Numbered from the stretch's first letter, positions 27,353 through 37,700 are shown. The stretch is 64,000 nucleotides of DNA from Flavobacterium fluviatile (GCF_010645065.1 NZ_JAADZW010000001.1:832866-896865); one strand, 5' to 3'. The notes: a model not told the origin generated them from the sequence alone. Numbers and translations are program-made.

Positions 27353-28798
27353 TTAACTATTTCTCCATGTAAAGATAAATTCGGTTCCTTCTCCTAATTC
27401 CGATTTTACGGTAATGGATTCTTGTTGATCGTCTATTATTTTTTTTACAATTGCCAGACCCACTCCTGTACTCTCCTGCTCATTCTGTTCCCGAAGTGTC
27501 TGAAATATTTCAAATATTTTTTGGTGGAATTCCACCGCAATACCCATTCCATTATCTTTCACTGAAAATTCATAAAAATTAGGGAATATTTTGCATTTTA
27601 TCTGAATTATTCCTCCTTGTTCTTTTGGAGTGTATTTTACTGCATTACTTATTAAGTTAGCAAAAACCTGTTCCAGCTTAATCCTTTCTGTAAACAAATC
27701 CGGCAAATCACCAATTTCGAGTTTAAAAGTTCTTGGAACAACAGAATCTGCAATCTCCTGAACCAGGGCATTTGTATCTATGGTTTCTGGCGGAGTTTTA
27801 AGATTTAGTCGTGCATAATCCAGTAAGCCGTTAATAAGGGCTTCCATACGCTGTGTTTTTTGAGGTATGATCCTCAAATATCTTTTAATTTCCGGTGAGA
27901 TTTCATCAGCATGATCTTCTTCGATCCATGTAATAACATTATGAATCCCCCTGACAGGCGCCTTCAGATCATGAGATACTACATACGCAAATTTATTAAG
28001 TTCGGCATTTCTGTTTTTTAGTTCATGAATATTTTTATCTAACTTTTCTGACATTGTATTTAAAGAAACAGCCAAAGCAGACAATTCATCATTTCCCGTA
28101 TCCCTGACACTCGTGAAATTACCTTTTGAAATATTCTCAGCCAGGCTCACCATAGAATTGATCCTTTTAGTCGTAATTACCAAAATAAATGCTGTACTAA
28201 AAACCCCTACCACAATAGTTAGTGTAAGAAAAATAAAAGAAAATGTATGAGCATTTTTTAAGGAAATCAGCAATCTGTCTGTATGCAGTTTTCTTCTTTT
28301 GTATTCAATTTTATCAAATCTTGAAAATTTGACATTAATAGCATCATTTATTTTTTTTCCAACATGTCTTTTTAATGAAGTATCAAAAAGATTTTGATAC
28401 GAATCAGGAAATTTTTTACGAGAGTCTATTAATTGAGCAGAATAGCTGAGCCAGCTGTTGTGCATGTTGCTGATTGAATCTAATATTGCGCGCTGATTGT
28501 TGTTGTTGCCAATCCGAAGCTGCTGCTCTTTAAACAGTTTTGGTACAATTTTGCTTCCCTTAAAATAAGAGTCCAGAAAAGTCTCATCATTTGTCAGCAA
28601 ATAACCCCGAAAAGCACTCTGCATTTCAATAATTGCCTTGTGGGTTTTGTTTGAATTTCTGATGATCTCTTCTGATCTCGCCAGAAACTGTGAATTGCGC
28701 TGTACTTTTTTGGACAGCATATAATTGGTATAAGAATCAGCAACAGACAATAAAATTATCAGGGTAAATGCCAAAAGTATTTGATAAGATAACTTCAT
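27353..28798 (-). CDS. CHASE3-type membrane histidine kinase
   Basis: A 481-residue sensor kinase. Membrane helix 1 is at about 6-24. An extracytoplasmic helical domain of the CHASE3 type (about 30-180, with the FRGYLLTNDETFLD motif) follows. Membrane helix 2 is at about 185-210. A HAMP linker, HisKA (VSHDLKAPVRGI) and HATPase (DNGMGIAV, STGVGLAIV) complete it. It is the first gene of the minus-strand operon and the only membrane sensor in the island, so it may feed signals to the soluble kinases behind it. Confidence 0.9.
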   Translation of the reverse strand: MKLSYQILLAFTLIILLSVADSYTNYMLSKKVQRNSQFLARSEEIIRNSNKTHKAIIEMQSAFRGYLLTNDETFLDSYFKGSKIVPKLFKEQQLRIGNNNNQRAILDSISNMHNSWLSYSAQLIDSRKKFPDSYQNLFDTSLKRHVGKKINDAINVKFSRFDKIEYKRRKLHTDRLLISLKNAHTFSFIFLTLTIVVGVFSTAFILVITTKRINSMVSLAENISKGNFTSVRDTGNDELSALAVSLNTMSEKLDKNIHELKNRNAELNKFAYVVSHDLKAPVRGIHNVITWIEEDHADEISPEIKRYLRIIPQKTQRMEALINGLLDYARLNLKTPPETIDTNALVQEIADSVVPRTFKLEIGDLPDLFTERIKLEQVFANLISNAVKYTPKEQGGIIQIKCKIFPNFYEFSVKDNGMGIAVEFHQKIFEIFQTLREQNEQESTGVGLAIVKKIIDDQQESITVKSELGEGTEFIFTWRNS

Positions 28799-28992
28799 TA
28801 TTAAAGATTAAACATTCAGTGCCAATATGGCTTTCGAATTAATAAAAATAATAAAAAAACATTGTTAAATCTATATTTTTGAATTTTATAGTGGCTGAAT
28901 TTTATTTACTAAAATTACTCTCACAAATAACCTCTTTGCAAATTAAAATACGTCCGTTTTATAACATTTTTAAAAAAAAGAGTTAATTTAGT

Positions 28993-29035
28993 ACAACAGC
29001 TTTGCCTATGTTTTCAAACATGTCAAAGCTGTTGT
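28993..29035. repeat. Long near-perfect hairpin in a divergent intergenic region
   Basis: ACAACAGCTTTG at 28993-29004 pairs with its complement at 29024-29035, and inside it ATGTTT pairs with AAACAT around TC. A T tract follows on the plus strand. No known gene ends here; the 300-base gap (28799-29098) separates the divergent kinase and LOG genes. It may end a short unannotated transcript or act in the LOG-gene leader. Confidence 0.6.
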
Positions 29036-29098
29036 TTTCTGGTATAATTCCATAACATTTAAACATTACAGCAAAATAATAAATTAATAATACACAAA

Positions 29099-29827
29099 AT
29101 GAGATTAGAAGATTTTGATAATGACGAGGATAAAGTAATTCAGGATCGTTTGAAACAAAAAACGTGGAATGAAATCAGGACCAATGACAGTTGGGCAATT
29201 TTTAAAATCATGGCCGAATTTGTAAACGGATACGAAAGCATGGGACGTATTGGTCCCTGTGTATCAATTTTTGGATCGGCCAGAACAAAACCCGAAGACA
29301 AATATTATTTACTGGCCGAAAAAATTGCTTACAAAATCAGTAAAGCCGGATATGGAGTCATTACTGGTGGCGGTCCCGGAATTATGGAAGCAGGAAACAA
29401 AGGCGCACATTTAGGCGGAGGGACTTCTGTAGGTCTAAATATCGAACTGCCTTTTGAACAGCATTTCAACCCTTACATCGATCATGATAAAAATCTGAAT
29501 TTCGATTACTTTTTTGTTCGAAAAGTAATGTTTGTAAAATATTCACAGGGATTTGTAGTAATGCCCGGAGGTTTTGGAACATTAGACGAAATGTTTGAAG
29601 CTATAACCCTGATCCAGACTAAAAAAATTGGAAAATTCCCTATTATATTAGTAGGTGTTGAATTTTGGTCAGGATTGATCGAATGGGTAAAAACAGTGTT
29701 AGTAGAAAAAATGCAGACTGTAAGCCCTGATGATTTGAACTTATTCAAAATTGTAGATACTGAAGATGAAGTAGTTGATGTTCTGGATAAATTCTACAAG
29801 AAATACGACTTAAGTCCAAACTTTTAA
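29099..29827 (+). CDS. LOG family protein (TIGR00730 type)
   Basis: A 242-residue Rossmann-like protein with the family motifs GGGPGIMEAGNKGA (near residue 92) and PGGFGTLDE (near residue 155), which bind the nucleotide ribose-phosphate and supply the catalytic glutamate. Members cleave the N-glycosidic bond of nucleoside 5'-monophosphates, including cytokinin precursors. The natural substrate here is unknown. It is transcribed alone and closed by a terminator. Confidence 0.88.
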   Translation: MRLEDFDNDEDKVIQDRLKQKTWNEIRTNDSWAIFKIMAEFVNGYESMGRIGPCVSIFGSARTKPEDKYYLLAEKIAYKISKAGYGVITGGGPGIMEAGNKGAHLGGGTSVGLNIELPFEQHFNPYIDHDKNLNFDYFFVRKVMFVKYSQGFVVMPGGFGTLDEMFEAITLIQTKKIGKFPIILVGVEFWSGLIEWVKTVLVEKMQTVSPDDLNLFKIVDTEDEVVDVLDKFYKKYDLSPNF

Positions 29828-29924
29828 TATTTTTTTCGACCATTTAAGTGATATAAGTTCATTAAATTAAACCATATAAAACTTATATTTTCTTATATCA
29901 CTTATCTCCTGGAAATACAAAAAC

Positions 29925-29954
29925 AAAAGCTGTCTTTTAAACAGCTTTTTTTAT
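29925..29954 (+). terminator. Rho-independent terminator
   Basis: A 9-bp inverted repeat (AAAAGCTGT with ACAGCTTTT) plus a T run, about 100 bases after the LOG gene. Confidence 0.8.
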
Positions 29955-30028
29955 ACTATTTTTACAATTAAACCAAAACAGTCATAAGCCCATAACTTAA
30001 ATTATACACCTAAATTTTTAAGCCTGCA

Positions 30029-32860
30029 TTGAAATCATTTTTTAAAATCTTTCTCTTCGTTTTTGTTTTGATGTCTTCATTAAAACAATTTGCGCAGCAT
30101 CAGTCAAAGATGGAGGTAGCGGTGAATCCTGAATTTAAAACACTACATGTAAAACAGGATATTGCATATTACAATACTTCAACTGACTCATTAGATTCAA
30201 TTGTTTTAAATGACTGGAATAACGCTTTCTCTGATAAAAATACTCCTTTGGCACTTCGCTTTTCAGATGAATTTTATAAAGGTTTTCACTTAGCCAAACC
30301 AGAAGAACGAGGAAACACAACCATTCTTGAACTGACAGATAGCCAATTTATAGCTTTGGAATGGCAAAGAACCAATGAAAATCCTGATTTTATTGTAATC
30401 AAACTGAAAAACAAATTGCCTCCGAACAGTAAAATTGATTTACATCTTACATATATTGCTAAAATTCCAAGCGATAAATTTACGCGTTACGGCTATACTC
30501 AAAACGGAGGAATGAACCTGAAAAACTGGTTCTTGAGTCCAGCTCGTTTTGAAGATCACAGTTTTATAAAGTATCACAACTATAACCTTGATGATATTGC
30601 AAATGCTACAACTGATTATGAGCTACAAATTAAAGTTCCAAGCCAATATACCATTGCCACAGATCTTGATCTGGTATCAAGAGATTCATCTTCCCCTGCT
30701 TTCAGTACCTGTTTTTTTTCTGGAAACAACAGAACCAATTTCAATTTATTTATTGAAAAACAAAATACTTTCAACAGTTATAATAACGGCGAACTGGAAG
30801 TGCTTACAAATTTAAAAAATAAAAGACTAGACGAGATACAAAAAGCAATAATCATCAATAAAGTAATCACTTTTACAAATGATTTTATTGGAAAATTTCC
30901 AAATAAAAAAATTATAGTTTCTCAAACAGATTATGAACGTAATCCTTTTTACGGACTAAATCAGCTTCCCTCCTTTCTAAGTCCTTTTTCAGATGAATTC
31001 ATGTTTGAAATCACATTTTTAAAAACTTATCTTAATAATTATCTCCAGTACAGTCTTCATTTAGATCCGAGAAAAGACAACTGGATTTATGACGGAATCC
31101 AGATTTACACGATGATGAAATATATGGAAGAAAATCATAAGGATCAAAAAATGCTGGGAAGGCTTTCAGAAATGAAACTCTTTAAGAGTTATAATATTAC
31201 GAATCTGACTTTTAATGAGCAATACAGCTATTATTATATGCTAATGGCAAGAAAAAACCTGGATCAGCCGCTGGGAGATCCAAAAAATACACTCATTAAA
31301 TTCAATGAACAAATTGCCAGTAAATATCGTGCGGGCTTAAGCCTGAGCTATCTGGATAATTATTTAAATCATAATATCGTTCCCGAAAGTGTTAAGGAAT
31401 TCTATAACCTTAACAAAACACAACAGACAAACCGATACGATTTTGAAAAAATTCTCTCTGAAAACAGTCCAAAAAAAATCGATTGGTTTTTTGAGACCGT
31501 TATCGGTTCACGTGACATTATCGATTATAAATTTTCAAATGTTTACAGAACAAAAGACAGTATTCAGTTTTCTATAAAAAATAAAACAGAAAATTATGTA
31601 CCTGTGCCTGTGTACGGAATTAAAAAGAATAATATTGTTTTTAAGCAGTGGATTGAACCAGCAAAAAATGATTCTGTCTATGTGGTCGAAAGAAAAAATG
31701 CAGACAAAATTGTTTTAAATTACGATAACGAAGTTCCGGAATACAATCAGCGTAATAACTGGAAATCATTGAAAAGTCTGGCAATTACGAATCGCCCGGT
31801 TAAATTTAATTTTTCCAAAGATTTAGAAGATCCTTACTACAATCAAATATTGTATGTCCCTACGCTTACTTATAATTACTATGATGGTTTTGCACCTGGC
31901 ATCCGCTTTCATAACAAAACCATATTAGAAAAACCATTTATTTTTGACATCAACCCTTCATATTCTATTAAAGCAGGAACCTTTTCCAGCTCATCTGCTT
32001 TTTCATTAAATCATTACTACCGCAACAGCAGGCTTTATAATATTCGATATTCTATCAGTCAAAATTACTTCCATTATGCTCCTGATGCCACCTATTTCAG
32101 ATTAAACCCAATGGTTCAGTTTCGAATTCGCGAAAATGATTTAAGAGATAATCGCAAACAATTTATTATTGCAAGACAGGTAATCGTTAACAGGGAAGCT
32201 ACAGATTATATTACCGATAATTCAGAACCAAATTATTCTGTTTTTAATCTTCGGTATCTCAATACCAAAACCGAACTGATCAATCATTTTAGTTTTATGA
32301 CAGATGTACAGTTTTCAGGAGACTTTGGAAAATTAGCAGGAGAAATTGAATACAGAAGGTTATTTGAAAACAATCGTAAATTAAATCTGAGATTCTATGC
32401 CGGCAGCTTTTTATATAATACAACAGGTTCAGATTATTTCAGCTTTGGGTTAGACCGTCCTACCGATTATTTATTTGACTACAATTTTTACGGAAGATCT
32501 GAAAGTATAGGATTTTTCAGTCAGCAATATGTAATAGCAGAAGGGGGATTTAAATCTATGATCGAACCTAGATATGCCAATCAATGGATGACAACTCTAA
32601 ATGCAAGTTACTCAATATGGAACTGGATCGAAGCTTATGGTGATTTGGGTTTTACAAAAAACAAACATCAAAACGAACACTTTGTCTATGACAGCGGTAT
32701 TCGCTTGAATCTGGTTCCTGACTATTTTGAAATTTTTTTCCCTGTTTATTCGAATAACGGATGGGAAATCTCACAATCAAATTATAATGAAAAAATCAGA
32801 TTTGTTATCACCTTGTCTCCCAAAACATTAGTCAATCTTTTCACCCGAAAATGGCTTTAA
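30029..32860 (+). CDS. M1-peptidase-like protein lacking zinc ligands, with C-terminal outer-membrane barrel
   Basis: A 943-residue exported protein. The start is a TTG: it restores a complete signal peptide (KSFFKIFLFVFVLMSSLKQFAQ), whereas the first ATG would cut it. The N-terminal half resembles the beta-sandwich and gluzincin fold of M1 aminopeptidases, but the HExxH position reads TFLKTYL (about 330) and the WxxEG-like segment reads DNWIYDG (about 352), so zinc catalysis is lost. The last 350 residues are alternating aromatic strands of an outer-membrane beta barrel. It probably works as a surface-located binding or assembly protein; this is inference. It is transcribed alone. Confidence 0.7.
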   Translation: MKSFFKIFLFVFVLMSSLKQFAQHQSKMEVAVNPEFKTLHVKQDIAYYNTSTDSLDSIVLNDWNNAFSDKNTPLALRFSDEFYKGFHLAKPEERGNTTILELTDSQFIALEWQRTNENPDFIVIKLKNKLPPNSKIDLHLTYIAKIPSDKFTRYGYTQNGGMNLKNWFLSPARFEDHSFIKYHNYNLDDIANATTDYELQIKVPSQYTIATDLDLVSRDSSSPAFSTCFFSGNNRTNFNLFIEKQNTFNSYNNGELEVLTNLKNKRLDEIQKAIIINKVITFTNDFIGKFPNKKIIVSQTDYERNPFYGLNQLPSFLSPFSDEFMFEITFLKTYLNNYLQYSLHLDPRKDNWIYDGIQIYTMMKYMEENHKDQKMLGRLSEMKLFKSYNITNLTFNEQYSYYYMLMARKNLDQPLGDPKNTLIKFNEQIASKYRAGLSLSYLDNYLNHNIVPESVKEFYNLNKTQQTNRYDFEKILSENSPKKIDWFFETVIGSRDIIDYKFSNVYRTKDSIQFSIKNKTENYVPVPVYGIKKNNIVFKQWIEPAKNDSVYVVERKNADKIVLNYDNEVPEYNQRNNWKSLKSLAITNRPVKFNFSKDLEDPYYNQILYVPTLTYNYYDGFAPGIRFHNKTILEKPFIFDINPSYSIKAGTFSSSSAFSLNHYYRNSRLYNIRYSISQNYFHYAPDATYFRLNPMVQFRIRENDLRDNRKQFIIARQVIVNREATDYITDNSEPNYSVFNLRYLNTKTELINHFSFMTDVQFSGDFGKLAGEIEYRRLFENNRKLNLRFYAGSFLYNTTGSDYFSFGLDRPTDYLFDYNFYGRSESIGFFSQQYVIAEGGFKSMIEPRYANQWMTTLNASYSIWNWIEAYGDLGFTKNKHQNEHFVYDSGIRLNLVPDYFEIFFPVYSNNGWEISQSNYNEKIRFVITLSPKTLVNLFTRKWL

Positions 32861-33014
32861 TCATTCGTATTTTAGATAAAAAAATGAATAATTAATACAT
32901 TAATCTTTGTTTTTGTAAAAATTACTCAAAAAAAATACGTAGTTTTTTGAATTTACCTACAAATAATTAAATTATATTTATTTTAATGAATTATGATTAT
33001 TGGTAGATTTTGAG

Positions 33015-33022
33015 TAATTTTG
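33015..33022 (+). promoter_or_regulatory. -7 promoter element of the E1 gene
   Basis: TAATTTTG fits TAnnTTTG and lies 26 bases before the ATG. No good -33 element is seen. Confidence 0.45.
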
Positions 33023-33048
33023 CAACCTAAACATGACCCTTCCAGATT

Positions 33049-35463
33049 ATGATTACAGAAAAAAGCAATGCTACATTAACCTTCGAGGATTTTAAAACTG
33101 AAGTATTAAATGATTATAAAATTGCGGTTACCAGTCGGGAATGCAGTCTGTTAGGCCGCAAAGAAGTATTGACAGGAAAAGCCAAATTTGGAATATTTGG
33201 TGACGGAAAAGAAGTGCCGCAGCTAGCCATGGCAAAAGCTTTCAAAAACGGAGATTTCCGTTCAGGATATTATCGTGACCAGACTTTTATGATGGCTATT
33301 GGCGAATTTACCCCTAAACAATTTTTTGCCGGTTTATACGGCCACACCGATTTAGAATTCGATCCAATGTCGGCCGGAAGACAAATGGGCGGGCACTTTG
33401 TAACACACAGTTTAAATGAAGATGGCTCGTGGAAAGATCTTACCAAACAAAAAAATTCAAGTGCAGACATATCGCCTACAGCCGCACAAATGCCAAGATT
33501 ACTGGGATTGGCACAGGCTTCAAAAATTTACAGACTCGTTGACGGAATCGAAATCAAAGACAATTTCTCTGTAAACGGAAATGAAGTTGCGTGGGGAACT
33601 ATCGGAAATGCCAGTACTTCTGAAGGTTTATTTTTTGAAACCATAAATGCTGCCGGGGTTTTACAGGTTCCAATGGTAATGAGTGTCTGGGATGACGAAT
33701 ACGGAATTTCTGTACACGCTAAACACCAGACCACCAAAGAAAATATCTCTGAAATCTTAAAAGGGTATCAACGCGATGAGGATTCAGAAGGTTATGAAAT
33801 TTTAAGAGTAAAGGGGTGGGATTATGCCGAGCTGGTTTCAACTTATGAAAGAGCAGGCGCCATTGCCCGCGAGCATCACATTCCGGTTTTAATTCACGTG
33901 AATGAACTGACTCAGCCTCAGGGCCACTCCACCTCAGGATCACATGAACGCTATAAAAATGGAGAAAGGTTAGCCTGGGAAAAAAATTATGATTGTATTC
34001 GTCAGATGCGTTTATGGATGATTGCCATCAACATTGCTTCTCCTGAAGAACTGGATGAAATTGATGCTCAATTGAAAAAAGAAGTTCTGGAAGCTAAAAA
34101 AGAGGCATGGAGCCTCTTTATCAATCCAATTATTGAAGACCAGAAAAATCTTTTGGCTTTACTGGAGCAAATTGCAGAAGCAAGCATCAACCATAAGGAC
34201 AGAATCAGGAAATATATATCAGAATTAAGTGCTATAAAAGCTCCTTTAAAAAAGGAAATGCTGGTTTATGCCAGAAAAATTCTGCGTTTTATTGAAGTTC
34301 CAAAAAGCAAGTTACTGTTATCAGAGTGGATTACGAATTATATCAGAATTACACAGGAAAAATTTAGCAGCAACCAGTACTCTGAATCTCCACAAAATGT
34401 TCTTTCAGTTCAAAAGGTGCTTCCTGTGTATGCTGAAAATGCCAAACCTGATTTAGACGGACGAATGATTCTTCGTGATAATTTTGACGCTTTGTTCAGC
34501 AAATATCCTGAAGCATTAATTTTTGGTGAAGATGTTGGAAACATTGGCGACGTAAACCAGGGCTTAGAAGGCATGCAGGAGAAATACGGTGAACTTCGTG
34601 TAGCCGATGTCGGGATTCGCGAAGCTACCATTATTGGTCAGGGAATTGGTATGGCCTTAAGAGGCTTACGTCCAATTGCTGAGATTCAGTATTTAGATTA
34701 TTTATTATACGCCATTCAGATCCTGAGTGATGATTTGGCGACATTACAATACAGGACGGTTGGAAAACAAAAAGCACCATTAATCATCAGAACCCGCGGA
34801 CACCGTTTAGAAGGTATCTGGCATTCCGGGTCTCCAATGGGAATGATTATCAATGCGATTCGCGGTATTCATGTTTTGGTACCAAGAGACATGACTCAGG
34901 CAGCGGGATTTTACAACACACTGTTAGAATGTGATGAACCGGCTTTAGTAATCGAATGTTTAAACGGATACCGTTTAAAAGAAAAAACGCCTTTGAACTT
35001 TGGTGAATTCAAAACACCTATTGGAGTTGTAGAAACCCTAAAAGAAGGTACTGATATTACCTTAGTTTCTTACGGATCAACTTTAAGACTGGTACAACAG
35101 GCAGCCAGCGAACTTTTAGATTTAGGAATCGACTGTGAAGTAATTGATATCCAGTCGCTGCTCCCTTTTGATGTAAATAAGGATATTGTAAAAAGTATAG
35201 CCAGAACAAACCGTCTTTTAGTAATCGACGAAGATGTTCCGGGTGGAGCTTCAGCTTTCATTTTACAGCAAATTCTTGAAGAACAGGATGCTTACAAATA
35301 TCTCGACAGCAAACCGCAAACACTTGCTGCAAAAGCGCACAGACCTGCTTACGGAACTGATGGTGATTATTTCTCGAAACCTTCTGCCGAAGATATTTTT
35401 GAGAAAGTTTACGACATGATGAATGAAGTGAATCCTGAAAAATTCCCCGACTTATATAAATAA
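33049..35463 (+). CDS. 2-oxoacid dehydrogenase E1 component, alpha-beta fusion
   Basis: An 804-residue thiamine-diphosphate enzyme that decarboxylates branched-chain 2-oxoacids or related acids for an E2 acyltransferase. Residues about 1-380 form the alpha part (GNASTSEGLFFETINAAG is the cofactor segment, then WDDEYGISV) and residues about 465-804 the beta part (FGEDVGNIGDVNQGLEG, PGGASAFILQ). Such fusions are usual in Bacteroidota. E2 and E3 are not in the window. It is transcribed alone with a terminator. Confidence 0.92.
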   Translation: MITEKSNATLTFEDFKTEVLNDYKIAVTSRECSLLGRKEVLTGKAKFGIFGDGKEVPQLAMAKAFKNGDFRSGYYRDQTFMMAIGEFTPKQFFAGLYGHTDLEFDPMSAGRQMGGHFVTHSLNEDGSWKDLTKQKNSSADISPTAAQMPRLLGLAQASKIYRLVDGIEIKDNFSVNGNEVAWGTIGNASTSEGLFFETINAAGVLQVPMVMSVWDDEYGISVHAKHQTTKENISEILKGYQRDEDSEGYEILRVKGWDYAELVSTYERAGAIAREHHIPVLIHVNELTQPQGHSTSGSHERYKNGERLAWEKNYDCIRQMRLWMIAINIASPEELDEIDAQLKKEVLEAKKEAWSLFINPIIEDQKNLLALLEQIAEASINHKDRIRKYISELSAIKAPLKKEMLVYARKILRFIEVPKSKLLLSEWITNYIRITQEKFSSNQYSESPQNVLSVQKVLPVYAENAKPDLDGRMILRDNFDALFSKYPEALIFGEDVGNIGDVNQGLEGMQEKYGELRVADVGIREATIIGQGIGMALRGLRPIAEIQYLDYLLYAIQILSDDLATLQYRTVGKQKAPLIIRTRGHRLEGIWHSGSPMGMIINAIRGIHVLVPRDMTQAAGFYNTLLECDEPALVIECLNGYRLKEKTPLNFGEFKTPIGVVETLKEGTDITLVSYGSTLRLVQQAASELLDLGIDCEVIDIQSLLPFDVNKDIVKSIARTNRLLVIDEDVPGGASAFILQQILEEQDAYKYLDSKPQTLAAKAHRPAYGTDGDYFSKPSAEDIFEKVYDMMNEVNPEKFPDLYK

Positions 35464-35480
35464 TTCTTATAAATTAATAA

Positions 35481-35518
35481 AAAAAGCTCTAAATCAGTAG
35501 ATTTAGAGCTTTTTTTAT
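35481..35518 (+). terminator. Rho-independent terminator
   Basis: A 14-bp perfect stem (AAAAAGCTCTAAAT and complement, six-base loop) and T run end the E1 transcript. Confidence 0.92.
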
Positions 35519-35698
35519 TCTTAACTCCAACTTCACAAAAGTAAAAACAATTCTTCAGCGGATTTAATTTTCGATAAAAGGAAACTTTTAACTATCTGAT
35601 AAAACATTTTCAAAATCTAATGTCTTATCTTACATCTTTTTTCGGACGGCATGTATAAGCAATCAGGCAAAGTCCTCTAAATTTTTGAAATTAATCGA

Positions 35699-36934
35699 AT
35701 GACTATAATTATTACTTTTTGCGTTTTATTGTTAGTAGCTTATCTTTTTGATCTGACATCATCAAAAACGAAGATACCTTCCGTTATATTGCTTTTACTT
35801 TTGGGTTGGATTGTGCGCCAAATCACTGGTTTTTTACTTATTGATTTGCCGGATTTCTCTATGGTTCTACCTATTTTAGGAACCATCGGACTGATTCTGA
35901 TTGTATTAGAAGGATCACTTGAATTAGAAATAAACCAATCAAAAATTGGCCTGATAAAAAAATCTTTTCTGGGCGCTTTCTTTCCGCTGATGGCTTTGTC
36001 TTTTATAGTTGCGTATTTATTTCAGTATTTTGGCGGTTATCCTTTTAAAATATGTTTATCAAATGCTATTCCTTTTGCCGTGATAAGCAGCGCTATAGCA
36101 ATCCCCAGTGTGCGCAATCTTAGCACAAACAAGCGGGAATTTGTAACTTACGAAAGTAGTCTTTCTGATATTTTCGGGGTAGTCCTTTTTAATTTTGTCC
36201 TGTATAATTCAAGTTTTGGATTACCAACGTTTGGTTATTTCTTTCTGCAGATAATTATTATAATTGTTATTTCTTTTCTTGCCACAGTTTTACTATCATT
36301 TTTATTAAACAAGATAGACCATCATATCAAATTTGTGCCTATTATTTTGCTCACCATTTTGATTTATGAAATCTCAAAAATGTATCATCTGCCTGCCTTG
36401 CTGTTTATTTTGATCTTTGGACTGTCAATTAATAATTTTGATGAACTCAAAAGATACAAATGGAGTGAGCGTTTTCGCCCGGACTCCATGACCAAAGAGA
36501 TTGATAAATTCAGGGAGTTAAATGTCGAAGCTGCTTTTGTTGTACGTGCACTATTTTTTTTACTGTTTGGATATTTACTGGAAACATCAGAAATATTAAA
36601 TCCCGATACCTTTATCTGGGCTTTCGCAATAGTGCTAATTATATTCACAATACGTGCTATTCAGTTATATTTGTCTAAAATACCTTTAATGCCTTTACTT
36701 TTCGTAGCACCCAGAGGTTTGATTACTATATTGCTTTTTTTATCCTTAGGTACTTCACAAAATATTCCTTTAGTTAATAAATCACTTATTATACAAGTCA
36801 TTTTACTGACCGCTTTTTTGATGATGTTCGGTATTTTAGGAACTTCAAAAAAAACTGAATTAGAACTTCAAAAAGAAGAAAATGAAAATTTATCAGAGAA
36901 TGATGGCAATGACGAAACCCCATCAGCAGCTTAA
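35699..36934 (+). CDS. Cation:proton antiporter (CPA2-like)
   Basis: A 411-residue membrane protein with about eleven or twelve hydrophobic helices. The pattern of a helix ending LLLLGWIVRQ, a GTIGLILIVLEGSLELE helix, and AVISSAIAIPSVRNL matches Na+/H+ or K+/H+ antiporters of the monovalent cation/proton type. The C-terminus is a 40-residue charged tail ending SENDGNDETPSAA. It lacks a TrkA-type domain. The likely role is pH or salt homeostasis. It converges with kdsB. Confidence 0.85.
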   Translation: MTIIITFCVLLLVAYLFDLTSSKTKIPSVILLLLLGWIVRQITGFLLIDLPDFSMVLPILGTIGLILIVLEGSLELEINQSKIGLIKKSFLGAFFPLMALSFIVAYLFQYFGGYPFKICLSNAIPFAVISSAIAIPSVRNLSTNKREFVTYESSLSDIFGVVLFNFVLYNSSFGLPTFGYFFLQIIIIIVISFLATVLLSFLLNKIDHHIKFVPIILLTILIYEISKMYHLPALLFILIFGLSINNFDELKRYKWSERFRPDSMTKEIDKFRELNVEAAFVVRALFFLLFGYLLETSEILNPDTFIWAFAIVLIIFTIRAIQLYLSKIPLMPLLFVAPRGLITILLFLSLGTSQNIPLVNKSLIIQVILLTAFLMMFGILGTSKKTELELQKEENENLSENDGNDETPSAA

Positions 36935-36965
36935 AAATATCATTTACATTTTTTCCTTTATACTA

Positions 36966-37700
36966 CTATTTTGAAGCCAAAATCCCCCTTGCCTTTTCCA
37001 AATCTTCTGCGGTATCTATTCCGATTCCAACATGGGTTGTTTCAACCATTTTAATTTTTTTTCCGAATTCCAGATAACGAAGCTGTTCCAGTTTTTCAGA
37101 AGCTTCCAGGGATTTCATCGGCAGATTGTGAAAGTCTAATAGAGCCTGTTTTCTAAAAGCATAAATTCCGATATGCTGAAAATAACGCACGCCAGCAGCT
37201 TTATCTCGCGGATAAGGAATAACAGATCTTGAGAAATACAAAGCAAACTTTGACTGATCTACAACCACTTTTACGTGATTCGGATTGTTGATTTCGTCTT
37301 CATCTGTAATTTCACGCATCAACGAAGCCAGATCAATCTTTTTATCCGGATCATTTTTAAAAACAGACAAAACCTGCTCTAAAGGTCCGGCTTCTGTAAA
37401 AGGTTCATCCCCCTGAACATTCACTACAATGTCAACATCAAGGTTCGCCACAGCTTCTGCAATCCGGTCACTTCCTGATTCGTGTTCTTTGATGCTCATA
37501 ATGGCTTTTCCGCCATTCGAAACAATTTCATCATATATCAAATCAGAATCGGTTACTACAAATACATCATCAAACAATTTTGTATTTATTGTAGCCTCAT
37601 ACGTTCTTAAAATTACAGTTTTGCCTCCCAGATCCTGCATCAGTTTTGCAGGGAAACGTGTTGATGCATATCTTGCCGGAATAACAGCGATTATTTTCAT
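36966..37700 (-). CDS. kdsB: CMP-KDO synthetase
   Basis: 3-deoxy-manno-octulosonate cytidylyltransferase activates KDO with CTP for lipopolysaccharide inner-core synthesis in the cytoplasm. The 244-residue protein starts with the nucleotide-binding [20 protein letters not shown], and has the NVQGDEPF motif near 96 and [14 protein letters not shown] near 186, all typical. Its length fits the family. It stands next to the HTH-membrane pseudogene with an 88-base gap. Confidence 0.95.
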   Translation of the reverse strand: MKIIAVIPARYASTRFPAKLMQDLGGKTVILRTYEATINTKLFDDVFVVTDSDLIYDEIVSNGGKAIMSIKEHESGSDRIAEAVANLDVDIVVNVQGDEPFTEAGPLEQVLSVFKNDPDKKIDLASLMREITDEDEINNPNHVKVVVDQSKFALYFSRSVIPYPRDKAAGVRYFQHIGIYAFRKQALLDFHNLPMKSLEASEKLEQLRYLEFGKKIKMVETTHVGIGIDTAEDLEKARGILASK

